9,106 nt of DNA from Trebonia sp030042015 (lineage in GTDB: Bacteria > Actinomycetota > Actinomycetes > Streptosporangiales > Streptosporangiaceae). Shown here piece by piece: positions 1-6,120 of the stretch. Both the position numbers and the translations under genes were made by a program. Where the stretch lies: the NCBI RefSeq assembly GCF_030042015.1, contig NZ_JASIAL010000195.1, forward strand, positions 1-9,106, given 5' to 3'. The notes under the pieces were generated by a model that saw only the letters and a list, made by a program, of their open reading frames with translations, did no database searches and was not told the origin of the DNA. Numbering within the stretch: the stretch's first letter is position 1; every line of letters begins with the position of its first letter.

Positions 1-182
1 GGGACCATCACCTCGCGGAGGTTGCCCAGGTGCACGGGACCGGACGGGCTGATCCCTGACGCGCAGGTCGGCGTCTCGCCTGGGTGCCTGCGCTCCCCCT
101 CGGCCAGCACCTGCGCGGCGGCGCGCGCCACCCAGTCGTCCAGCGCGGGCTGGGGCAGATTGGGCTGGGCAGAATCAGCCAC
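1..182 (-). CDS. lysS: Class I lysyl-tRNA synthetase, N-terminal part (cut by window edge)
   Basis: This gene encodes the enzyme that charges tRNA-Lys with lysine in the cytoplasm. Only the first ~60 codons are inside the window. The visible protein has an acidic/Ala-rich helix containing DDWVARAAAQVL, then CASGISPSGPVHLGNLREV, which carries the HIGH-like ATP signature (HLGN) of a class I synthetase. The ASG-x-SPSG-x-HxGNxREV pattern is typical of class I (archaeal-type) LysRS, which many actinomycetes carry instead of, or beside, the class II enzyme. I chose the GTG at 182 because GGAGGT (198-193) lies 10 nt upstream. An in-frame ATG at 200 would add six residues but has no Shine-Dalgarno of its own. 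The catalytic KMSKS region and the anticodon-binding cage lie outside. Confusion with the related class I GluRS is possible but unlikely, given the REV after HLGN. Confidence 0.85.
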   Translation of the reverse strand, partial: MADSAQPNLPQPALDDWVARAAAQVLAEGERRHPGETPTCASGISPSGPVHLGNLREVMV

Positions 183-192
183 GGGACCGGCC

Positions 193-198
193 ACCTCC
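193..198 (-). promoter_or_regulatory. Shine-Dalgarno GGAGGT deciding the lysS start
   Basis: GGAGGT on the minus strand lies 10 nt before the GTG at 182. It overlaps the last base of the alternative ATG at 200, so it cannot serve that ATG. The spacing is a little long, so the call is tentative. Confidence 0.5.
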
Positions 199-208
199 AT
201 CGTGTTCT

Positions 209-272
209 GCAGGCATCAGCGTACAAGCAGCCGGCGCGGGACAGGACGGTGCGGGGGACGCAGGCATCGGCG
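209..272. repeat. Pair of 13-bp direct repeats upstream of lysS
   Basis: GCAGGCATCAGCG (209-221) and GCAGGCATCGGCG (260-272) match at 12 of 13 positions and start 51 bp apart, close to five helical turns. They lie between the lysS start and the terminator of the upstream peptidase gene, where the lysS promoter should be. A regulatory role is inference; chance in a GC-rich spacer remains possible. Confidence 0.4.
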
Positions 273-300
273 CACGGGCGGATGCCCGCGGCGAAGATGA

Positions 301-330
301 GGCCCGGGCCGCCGCGGGGCGGCCCGGGCC
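301..330 (-). terminator. Strong GC hairpin terminator behind the S53 peptidase gene
   Basis: GGCCCGGGCCGCC (301-313) and its exact reverse complement (318-330) flank a 4-nt loop (GCGG). This gives a 13-bp perfect stem 22 bp beyond the peptidase stop codon. There is no U-tract on either side, as in many actinomycete I-shaped terminators. It would separate the peptidase transcript from the co-directional lysS. Confidence 0.75.
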
Positions 331-351
331 GTTATGTGAACTGGCCGCGCG

Positions 352-2352
352 TCAGTGGAAGAACGAGGCGAGCGCGGTCAGGTTGGGGTAGCCGAGGCCG
401 GCTCCCTGGTTGTAGGGCTCACCGGGGTTGCCGGTGTAGTAGATGTCGTCGTTGCCGGTGCCGACCTGGTTCAGCGGGGTGAACGGGGAGTCGAAGCTGA
501 CGGCGGCGGCGTAGATGGTCGGGTTCCAGAACCCGACCCGGTGGCCCAGGTAGGAGTCGATGACCGCGGTTGAGCCGTTGAGCTGCGGGGCGACGAAGCT
601 GGTCCCGCCGTATTCGGCCAGGCCGCCGACCGAGGGCGCGTAGACCAGGTAACCGGTCTGCGGGTCGCCGTTCGTGGCCAGGTCAGGGACGGCCCTGCCG
701 GTACCGGAGCCGGAGGTCACGCTCGGCGTGGGGTTGAAGTTCCATTCGGTGGGCTCGACCACGCCAGGGGCGATCTCCTCGTAGTCGATCGGGGTCAGGT
801 ACTCCACCGCGTGGAAGTAGTTGGTGCCCGACACACCCACCTGGTAGGACGGCTCGGACTCGAGCGCGCTGAAGCCGCCGCCGCTGCCGATGGGCAGGCC
901 CTCCGCCGCCTCGGCCAGCGGGATGCCGTCGGTCTGCGCGACTCCGGCCCACAGGTAGTCCCAGCCCCAGATGCGCGTGGCCGGGTTCGTGGCGGTGGCG
1001 GTCCCGGCAGGGCCGGACAGGTACGAGGTACCGGGCAGCGAGGTGGCGCCGCACGCGGTGATGTACGGGCTGTCCGCCGGCCAGTCCACCGCCAGGTTCG
1101 TGGTGCCGACGTCCTCGGCGGCGATGTAAGCGCCGTAGTCGCCTGAGGAGGTGAACGCGGACTGGCCCTGCGCGGCCATCTCGAGGAAGGCCTCGTTGTA
1201 CGCAGGCACGTAGCCCGACGACTCCTCGCCGGAGTTGATGGAGGCCACGACCGCGGTCTCCGACTCGCCCCAGCTCGCGGAGACGCTGCTTGCGATGTCC
1301 TGGCTGGCCGCGGTGAAGAACGCGTCGGCGAACCCGTAGTCGGTGTTCGGCGCCTGGTAGTCGATCACGTTCGCGCCGGGGGCGAGGCTCCCGGACTGCT
1401 CGATGTCTATGTCGGTCTCGACCGACCCCGAGGCAGAGCTCGGCGCGCCAGGGCCGCCGTCGATGTTCTCGACGGCGAGGGTGCCCGTGCGGGTCACGTG
1501 AGCGATGTTTGCCCAGAAGTAGTCCGGCGCGTACGTGTACCCCGTCGGACCAGGGTCGATCGCGGCCAGCGTGACGATGCCGACGGTCTGGCCTGAGCCA
1601 TCGGCGCGCGCGTACAGCGGGTCCAGGTCGTACAGCTGGGCGAAGTCCTGCGGCAGGTGGCAGCCGTTGGTCAGGCCGAACTCGGCCACGCAGGTGCTCG
1701 AGCTGCCAGTCTGCGGCTTGGTCTCGCTGGCCGGCTTGGCGGTGTCGCTGTCGTAGGCGCCGTAGTTCGACAGCCCGAGGATGGCCGTCACGAAGCTGGC
1801 CAGCCGGTAGGGCAGCAGCGGCGCGGAGTTGTTGGTGTACACCGTCTGCTCGTGGTTGGTCGGGCCGAACGCGGCGCCACCCCGCTGCGCGGGAACCGTG
1901 ACTTGTTCTTCGGTGATCGTCAGCGCGTTGTCGAAGTCGCCCGCGGTGCCGTTGGCCACCACGTCCAGGTCGTCGGCGTAGACCGTGGTCGTGATGCCGA
2001 AGCCGGCCAGGTAGCTGGTCAGCGCCTTGATGTTGGACGCGGTCTGGCCGTACTTGGCGGCGAACTGGGCGACCGACAGGTACTGCGAGGTCGGGATGCC
2101 CTGCTCGACCGCGGCGGCGAGGGCCTGCTCGTTTTGCATCGTGAGCACGAACGACACGGTCACCGGGGTGTCCGCCGGAGTGTCGCCGAAGACCTGCGCG
2201 CCCGGAAGGTCGGCCGCGTTGATACCCGCGGGCACCGCCGTCGGCGCGTTCGGGCTCGTGCCCGCGGACGCGCTCGAGACGGCCGCGAGCGGGGCTATCA
2301 CCACGCCCGCCGCCAGCACCACTGCCCCGGCCGTCAGCCGGGTCTTTGTCAT
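352..2352 (-). CDS. Secreted S53 (sedolisin/kumamolisin-type) serine-carboxyl endopeptidase
   Basis: This is a 666-aa extracellular endoprotease precursor of the sedolisin family. Residues 1-30 form a Sec-type signal peptide: KTR, a hydrophobic core, and cleavage after ASA. Residues ~40-180 look like the Pro-kumamolisin activation domain (LSVAQFAAKYG near 92). The subtilisin-fold catalytic domain runs from ~231 to the end. The family's Glu/Asp pair is seen in VETDIDIE (Glu312, Asp316), the oxyanion Asp in SSGDYG (Asp405), and the nucleophile in GGTSFVAP (Ser585). The C-terminal NDDIYYTG...GAGLGYPN resembles the family's calcium site. Cys221/Cys231 could form a disulfide. I start at ATG 2352 because AAAAGGA lies 10 nt upstream. 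In-frame ATG 2361 and GTG 2373 are alternatives with poorly placed SDs. Length suits a prepro-sedolisin. Many family members act at acid pH; substrate here is unknown. It is probably monocistronic, with a hairpin terminator behind it. Confidence 0.93.
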   Translation of the reverse strand: MTKTRLTAGAVVLAAGVVIAPLAAVSSASAGTSPNAPTAVPAGINAADLPGAQVFGDTPADTPVTVSFVLTMQNEQALAAAVEQGIPTSQYLSVAQFAAKYGQTASNIKALTSYLAGFGITTTVYADDLDVVANGTAGDFDNALTITEEQVTVPAQRGGAAFGPTNHEQTVYTNNSAPLLPYRLASFVTAILGLSNYGAYDSDTAKPASETKPQTGSSSTCVAEFGLTNGCHLPQDFAQLYDLDPLYARADGSGQTVGIVTLAAIDPGPTGYTYAPDYFWANIAHVTRTGTLAVENIDGGPGAPSSASGSVETDIDIEQSGSLAPGANVIDYQAPNTDYGFADAFFTAASQDIASSVSASWGESETAVVASINSGEESSGYVPAYNEAFLEMAAQGQSAFTSSGDYGAYIAAEDVGTTNLAVDWPADSPYITACGATSLPGTSYLSGPAGTATATNPATRIWGWDYLWAGVAQTDGIPLAEAAEGLPIGSGGGFSALESEPSYQVGVSGTNYFHAVEYLTPIDYEEIAPGVVEPTEWNFNPTPSVTSGSGTGRAVPDLATNGDPQTGYLVYAPSVGGLAEYGGTSFVAPQLNGSTAVIDSYLGHRVGFWNPTIYAAAVSFDSPFTPLNQVGTGNDDIYYTGNPGEPYNQGAGLGYPNLTALASFFH

Positions 2353-2362
2353 ACGGATCATG

Positions 2363-2369
2363 TCCTTTT
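2363..2369 (-). promoter_or_regulatory. Shine-Dalgarno AAAAGGA setting the peptidase start
   Basis: AAAAGGA on the minus strand (2369-2363) is 10 nt before ATG 2352. It is only 1 nt before ATG 2361 and lies inside the reading frame that would begin at GTG 2373. It therefore favours the 2352 start, which also gives the most ordinary signal peptide. Confidence 0.5.
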
Positions 2370-2504
2370 GCACCGTCCAATGTGATCGATCCCCACGGTT
2401 AGTTGGGTGCTCCGTGGGGGGGTGACGGGTTATGTAAGTTAGCCTGGCACGAACAGCGGGACTTTGCGGGATCGACGAGGGTTGTTATCTCCTTGTGTTG
2501 CAAA

Positions 2505-2518
2505 GCGCCGTGCGGCGC
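2505..2518 (-). terminator. Weak hairpin after the acylase gene, possible terminator
   Basis: GCGCC (2505-2509) pairs with GGCGC (2514-2518) around a 4-nt loop. On the minus strand it is followed by TTTGC, about 35 bp beyond the acylase stop. The stem is only 5 bp, so this is a guess. The rest of the ~200-bp gap (2353-2552) should also hold the peptidase promoter, but I could not pick a convincing -35/-10 pair. Confidence 0.25.
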
Positions 2519-2552
2519 GCAGACGTTAACCACCAGCCATTTCTCCGGGAAA

Positions 2553-4814
2553 TTAGTCGCGGTCGGCCATCGGGATGCGCCGGTGCGCCGCCCATTGCGC
2601 CAGCTGGTCCGCGAAATGCGGGCTGTCCGGGTCGCCGCTGCTGCCGCCCGGTATGGCATAGCTTGCGGCGGCGGGATCGGCGAGGTCGACCACCTGGCGG
2701 TACACGGACAGGCTGGTGACGGTGAACGGGCTGCCCTGCCGCCAGCCGTAGCCGGCCGCCTGGATGGTGTCGGCGTCGCCGCCCATCGGCACGCCGGGCA
2801 GCGGGGCCGCCCCCGGGGGGTCAAGCGGATGCCTGCGGACGGCCTGGTGCACCTCGCCCCAGCGCCACCGTCCCGGATCTGGCCCGCCGCGGTGAACGGC
2901 CGCCGCCCAGGCGGCGGCCAGCGCCGCGGGCACCGCGGCAAGCACCCGGCTGGTCCGCTCGCGGCGCCGCCCGCCGCCGCCGTCCGCGACCGCACGGCCG
3001 GGGCCTGCGGTGTCCGGGGGTACCGGCCCGCCGAGCAGTTCCCACGTGTCGTTGGCCAGCCACCGCCGCACGATGCCGATCGTCGGCACCAGGGCGCCGG
3101 AGGCCATCCACTCCCACGTGCCCGAGCCGAGCAGCGGCCGGTACAGCGCATCGGCGAGCGACCGCTGGAAGCACGCGTACAGCAGCGCCGGCCCCGAGCC
3201 GGCGCGAAGATCGCCGTCCCAGCCGGCCAGCATCGCCCGCGCCGCCTCGGCCGCACCAGGCGGAAACGGGCCAGCCCGGCCGAGCACCGAGGTCCAGGCC
3301 CGCGCCGCCCACGACACGGTGTCCGCCTGCATCCCCGCCAGTTCGTCCACGCTAAATACCGCGGCGCCCGCCAGCCGCGACCGCAGCCGCTCGGCGCGGA
3401 ACGGCTGCGCGAACGTGTACGAGATGTACGGCTCGTCCCCGTCGGCGATCGCGTTGTTCGCCGTCATGACGAACCCGGCCGCGGGGTCGGCAGCTCGCGG
3501 CAGCGACCCGAACGGAACCGTGCCCACCCACTCGCACGCCCCGTCCCACCCGGGCACCGGCAGCGCACGGTGCGCGGGCGACGAACGCACCGGCAGCTCG
3601 CCCCGGCACTGATAGGCGATGGCGCCGCCCGTGTCGGCGCAGACCAGGTTGTTGACCGGGTCGACCCAGCCCGCCTGCGCCGCGACCAGGGCGCCCACAT
3701 CGGCCGCGACCAGCATCGGCAGCATGCACTCAAGGCCGCGGTCCGGCCGGTACGTCGCGGTGTACTTCAGCGCCAGCGCCATGCCCGACAGCGGGTCGCC
3801 GTGCACGACCGGCCCGTGCCTGGTCTCCCACACGGATGCTTCCACCGCGCCGCGGCCGCGCACCGAGATCCGCTCGGTGCGCACGCTCGCCTCCCGCCAG
3901 CCGTCCTCGGTCTGGTACCTGGCGCCGTCGAACCGTTCGATGTACAGGTCCTGCGTGTCGGCGTCCGCGTGCGTGATCGCCCACGCGACCGACCCGTTGC
4001 ACCCGAAGTGCGGGAAGCCGGGCAGCCCGGGGAACGTCGCCCCCGCCACGTCGAACTCGGGACAGCGCACGGCGCACTGCCAGTACACGTTGGGGGTATC
4101 GAGCGCGCGGTGCGAGTCGTTGCAGAGCACGGCCCCGCCGTGCGCGGTGCGCCGGCCGCTGACCGCCCACGCGTTGGAACCCGGCTCGGTCTCGGCGAGG
4201 AATCCCAGGTGCCCCGTCACGTCGGCAATCGCCTCGTCCGTCAGCAGGGACAGCCGGGCGCCCGGCGGCACGGCGAGCGGCGAGCCGGCCGGCGGCCTGG
4301 TCTCCAGCTGCCCGAACGCGTCCGGCCCGATCCGCGCGAGCAGCCACGCCTGCACCAGCTTGTGCTGCCACTGCCCCATGAACACGTGCCGCACCTTGAA
4401 CGCCGCGACCGAGTGCCACGGCTCCCACGGCTCGACCGGGTACCGGCCCGGCAGCGGCAAGACGCCCTCCCGCAGCGCCTGGTTGACGCCGTCCGCGTAC
4501 GCCGCGAAGGCCGCGCGCAGGGCGGGCGACATCGCGGCGACGTCCCGCCTGGCGGCCGCCGCCAGCCCCAGCCGCCTGGCCAGGATGTCCGCGCCGGCCG
4601 CCGACCGCCCGGCGATCTCTGCCCACCGCCCGCAGGCCCGCCGCCGGTCGTAGTCCATCTGGAACATGCGGTCCCGCGCGCACGCGTAGCCCATCCCGAA
4701 CCAGGCAGCCGCCGTGGTCTCGCCCCGCACCCGCGGAACCCCGTACCGGTCACGCGCGATCGTGGCCTCGCCTGCCTCGCTCGGCAGGCTCAGGCGGTCG
4801 GTCATAAGGGCCAT
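2553..4814 (-). CDS. Penicillin acylase family (S45) Ntn amidohydrolase, no signal peptide
   Basis: This 753-aa protein is predicted to hydrolyse an amide bond of an acylated substrate after cutting itself into two chains. The N-terminal region has DRYGVPRVRG and GYACARDRMFQMDYDRRR, matching the family's G-x-x-x-A-x-DR-x-x-QM block. EPGSNAWAVSG gives the Gly212-Ser213 cut site, so Ser213 would be the new N-terminal nucleophile, with alpha chain 1-212 and beta chain 213-753. CNDSH places His235 at beta23, and TANNAIADG places Asn453 at beta241, the register of oxyanion-hole Asn241 in penicillin G acylase. NLVCADTGGAIAY and the C-terminal IPGGSSGDPDSPHFADQ are further family blocks. No N-terminal hydrophobic segment is visible, so it should stay in the cytoplasm, unlike secreted PGA. 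ATG 4814 and 4805 are both possible starts; neither has a good SD. It diverges from the F420-type oxidoreductase gene. Substrate is not predictable from sequence: beta-lactam side chain, acyl-homoserine lactone and lipopeptide are all family precedents. Confidence 0.93.
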   Translation of the reverse strand: MALMTDRLSLPSEAGEATIARDRYGVPRVRGETTAAAWFGMGYACARDRMFQMDYDRRRACGRWAEIAGRSAAGADILARRLGLAAAARRDVAAMSPALRAAFAAYADGVNQALREGVLPLPGRYPVEPWEPWHSVAAFKVRHVFMGQWQHKLVQAWLLARIGPDAFGQLETRPPAGSPLAVPPGARLSLLTDEAIADVTGHLGFLAETEPGSNAWAVSGRRTAHGGAVLCNDSHRALDTPNVYWQCAVRCPEFDVAGATFPGLPGFPHFGCNGSVAWAITHADADTQDLYIERFDGARYQTEDGWREASVRTERISVRGRGAVEASVWETRHGPVVHGDPLSGMALALKYTATYRPDRGLECMLPMLVAADVGALVAAQAGWVDPVNNLVCADTGGAIAYQCRGELPVRSSPAHRALPVPGWDGACEWVGTVPFGSLPRAADPAAGFVMTANNAIADGDEPYISYTFAQPFRAERLRSRLAGAAVFSVDELAGMQADTVSWAARAWTSVLGRAGPFPPGAAEAARAMLAGWDGDLRAGSGPALLYACFQRSLADALYRPLLGSGTWEWMASGALVPTIGIVRRWLANDTWELLGGPVPPDTAGPGRAVADGGGGRRRERTSRVLAAVPAALAAAWAAAVHRGGPDPGRWRWGEVHQAVRRHPLDPPGAAPLPGVPMGGDADTIQAAGYGWRQGSPFTVTSLSVYRQVVDLADPAAASYAIPGGSSGDPDSPHFADQLAQWAAHRRIPMADRD

Positions 4815-4863
4815 TATCCAGAACGAGCCGCCGCGACGAGCCGCCGCGCCTCCCCAGCCTTAA

Positions 4864-4900
4864 CTGACTTTTCCGGCTGGAAAAGCCGTATAGTGCTGCC
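4864..4900 (+). promoter_or_regulatory. Leaderless promoter of the F420-type oxidoreductase gene
   Basis: TATAGT (4889-4894) is a good actinobacterial -10 box (TANNNT). It is followed by only 6 nt before ATG 4901, so transcription should start at or beside the A of the start codon. A -35-like CTGACT (4864-4869) sits 19 nt upstream; TGACTT at 4865-4870 would give 18 nt. No Shine-Dalgarno lies before the ATG. Confidence 0.65.
4868..4885. repeat. 7-4-7 inverted repeat inside the promoter, candidate operator
   Basis: CTTTTCC (4868-4874) and GGAAAAG (4879-4885) are exact reverse complements around GGCT. The site lies between the -35 and -10 elements of the plus-strand gene and about 55 bp upstream of the divergent acylase start, where a bound regulator could block or tune one or both genes. 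The regulator is not visible in this window. Confidence 0.5.
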
Positions 4901-5323
4901 ATGTCATCACCCGCGCGCCTGCACGCCTTCCTCGGCGAACCCCGGAACATCATCGTCGCCGGCATCCGCAAAGACGGCCGCCCGCACCTGTCGCCCAACT
5001 GGTTTTACTGGGACGGCGAGAGGTTCTACGTCTCGACCACGAGCAAGCGCGTGAAGTACAACGTGTTCCGCCGCGACCCCAGGGTCGAGCTCGTCGTCGA
5101 CGACGCGACCGGGCACCGCTACGTGCACGTGTCGGGAACCGTGGAGATCCGCGAGGACGTGCCCGCCGAACTTCCCCGCTTCCGCGCCATCCGCGAGAAG
5201 CACGGCCGTCAGGTGCCGCCCGACGACGAGTTCGCCGCCGAGCTGATCGCCGACAACCGCGTCCTGCTCGCCATCACCCCAACGGGCTCACCGGCGACCT
5301 GGACGGCCGTAGGCCTGGACTGA
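4901..5323 (+). CDS. PPOX-fold F420-type oxidoreductase (FDOR-B-like)
   Basis: This 140-aa split-beta-barrel protein belongs to the pyridoxamine-5'-phosphate-oxidase-like superfamily. Actinobacterial members with this pattern commonly use the deazaflavin F420 to reduce small molecules or bind other cofactors. The family layout is clear: an N-terminal helix, IIVAGIRKDGRPHLSPNWFYWDG (15-39), then STTSKRVKYNVFRRDPRVELVVDD (45-68) with the basic residues that hold the cofactor phosphate. A strand VHVSGTVEI (75-83) and an acidic helix follow, ending with ITPTGSPATWTAVGLD. The length is typical for the small FDOR-B group. It starts leaderless, without an SD, and is divergent from the acylase. A separate promoter at 5384 suggests it is not part of the downstream operon. 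F420 rather than FMN is inferred from resemblance; the substrate is unknown. Confidence 0.88.
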   Translation: MSSPARLHAFLGEPRNIIVAGIRKDGRPHLSPNWFYWDGERFYVSTTSKRVKYNVFRRDPRVELVVDDATGHRYVHVSGTVEIREDVPAELPRFRAIREKHGRQVPPDDEFAAELIADNRVLLAITPTGSPATWTAVGLD

Positions 5324-5383
5324 CCAGTCACCCGCCCGGAACCCGCCCGCCGGCGGTGAACTCGATTGGGACGGCTTCTTCCC

Positions 5384-5418
5384 TTTACTCATCTAAATCG
5401 ATCAATATAATAGACAAT
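5384..5418 (+). promoter_or_regulatory. AT-rich promoter (TTTACT-N16-TATAAT) driving the Prx/LLM/TauD operon
   Basis: TTTACT (5384-5389) and a perfect TATAAT (5406-5411) are separated by 16 nt. The stretch 5384-5418 has only 8 G/C in 35 bases, in a window of about 70% G+C. Seven nt separate the -10 box from GTG 5419, so the transcript should be leaderless. A TCGATT/AATCGA inverted pair (5362-5367, 5396-5401) also lies here but may be chance. Confidence 0.7.
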
Positions 5419-6093
5419 GTGAGCCCAACCCCTTCCGTCTGCAAGCTGCTCGCTGACCTGCACGCTTACCGCCTGGAACACATGGCGAGCGCCGACCTGC
5501 AAGTGAACGTCGACCAGCGGCGGCTGCTTGAGGACATCGCCGACCGCGACGCGTTCGTCAAGCCCGGCGATGTCGTGGAGCCGTTCTCGCTGCCCGAGGT
5601 ACTCGGCGGCACCGTCGACCTGGAGCAGCTGCTGGCCACCGGGCCCGTCGTGCTGCTGTTCTTCCGCTACGAGGGGTGTCCCGCCTGCAACATCGCACTG
5701 CGGCACTACCAGGCCGAGTTGTACCCGCCGCTGGCCGCGCTCGGCGCCACGCTGGTCGCGGTCAGCCCGCAGGTTCCCGGCAAGCTCGCCGCGATCAGGA
5801 ACCGCTTCGGCTTCCCGTTCCCTGTGGGGTCGGACACCGGCAACGGGCTCGCTCGCCGCTTCGGCATCACGTTCACGGCGAGCCCGGCGTCCCAGGCCCA
5901 TGCCAGGGCAAGGGGCGGCGACCTGGGGGAGGTGCTCGGCACCGGCGCGTGGGAGTTGCCGATGCCCACGATCGTCGTGATCGGGCAGGACCGCGTGGTG
6001 CGGTTCGCCGACGTGCACCCAGACTGGCTGGTCCGGACCGAGGCGGGCGTGGTCATCGACGCCGTGCGCGCGCTGGTCCCCGTCCCGGCCTGA
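5419..6093 (+). CDS. Peroxiredoxin-like thioredoxin-fold protein (AhpC/TSA-related) with CxxC
   Basis: This is a predicted cytoplasmic thiol redox protein of 224 aa. The N-terminal helical region (residues 7-42) precedes FVKPGDVVEPFSLPEVLGGTV, the usual entry to the AhpC/TSA fold. FFRYEGCPACNIALRHYQAEL then carries Cys87 and Cys90, where relatives usually have a WCPYCN-type motif. A WELPMPTIVVIGQDRVVRFADV stretch (178-199) forms the last strands with the family's cis-Pro neighbourhood. I start at GTG 5419 because an excellent promoter ends 7 nt before it. The frame is open further upstream to GTG 5356, but that start lies above the promoter; internal ATG 5482 would cut the helix. It is the first gene of an operon, 27 bp before the flavin monooxygenase. 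It could be a peroxidase or a reductant partner for the next two oxygenases; I cannot tell which. Confidence 0.85.
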   Translation: MSPTPSVCKLLADLHAYRLEHMASADLQVNVDQRRLLEDIADRDAFVKPGDVVEPFSLPEVLGGTVDLEQLLATGPVVLLFFRYEGCPACNIALRHYQAELYPPLAALGATLVAVSPQVPGKLAAIRNRFGFPFPVGSDTGNGLARRFGITFTASPASQAHARARGGDLGEVLGTGAWELPMPTIVVIGQDRVVRFADVHPDWLVRTEAGVVIDAVRALVPVPA

Positions 6094-6120
6094 CCGAACG
6101 AGCGCAAGCAAGGAGATTCC

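Noticed and set aside
683..2380. A 565-codon minus-strand frame overlapping the S53 peptidase gene.
   Set aside because: Arg/Gly/His-rich frame-shifted reading of the peptidase gene; all sedolisin motifs are in the other frame.
2539..2553. ATTTC-TCCGG-GAAAT inverted repeat overlapping the acylase stop codon.
   Set aside because: Five weak A/T-rich pairs with no U-tract; too little to call a terminator or operator.
2403..5054. An 883-codon open frame on the plus strand covering the whole acylase gene.
   Set aside because: Its product is Arg/Pro/Gly/His-rich with no family pattern. It runs opposite a gene with full Ntn-hydrolase motifs and runs on into the 4901 gene in another frame. This is the usual open antisense frame of very GC-rich coding DNA.
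5356..5418. Upstream extension of the peroxiredoxin-like gene to GTG 5356.
   Set aside because: It has no Shine-Dalgarno, covers an AT-rich promoter, and codes for a low-complexity Ser/Asn/Ile stretch unlike the rest of the protein.
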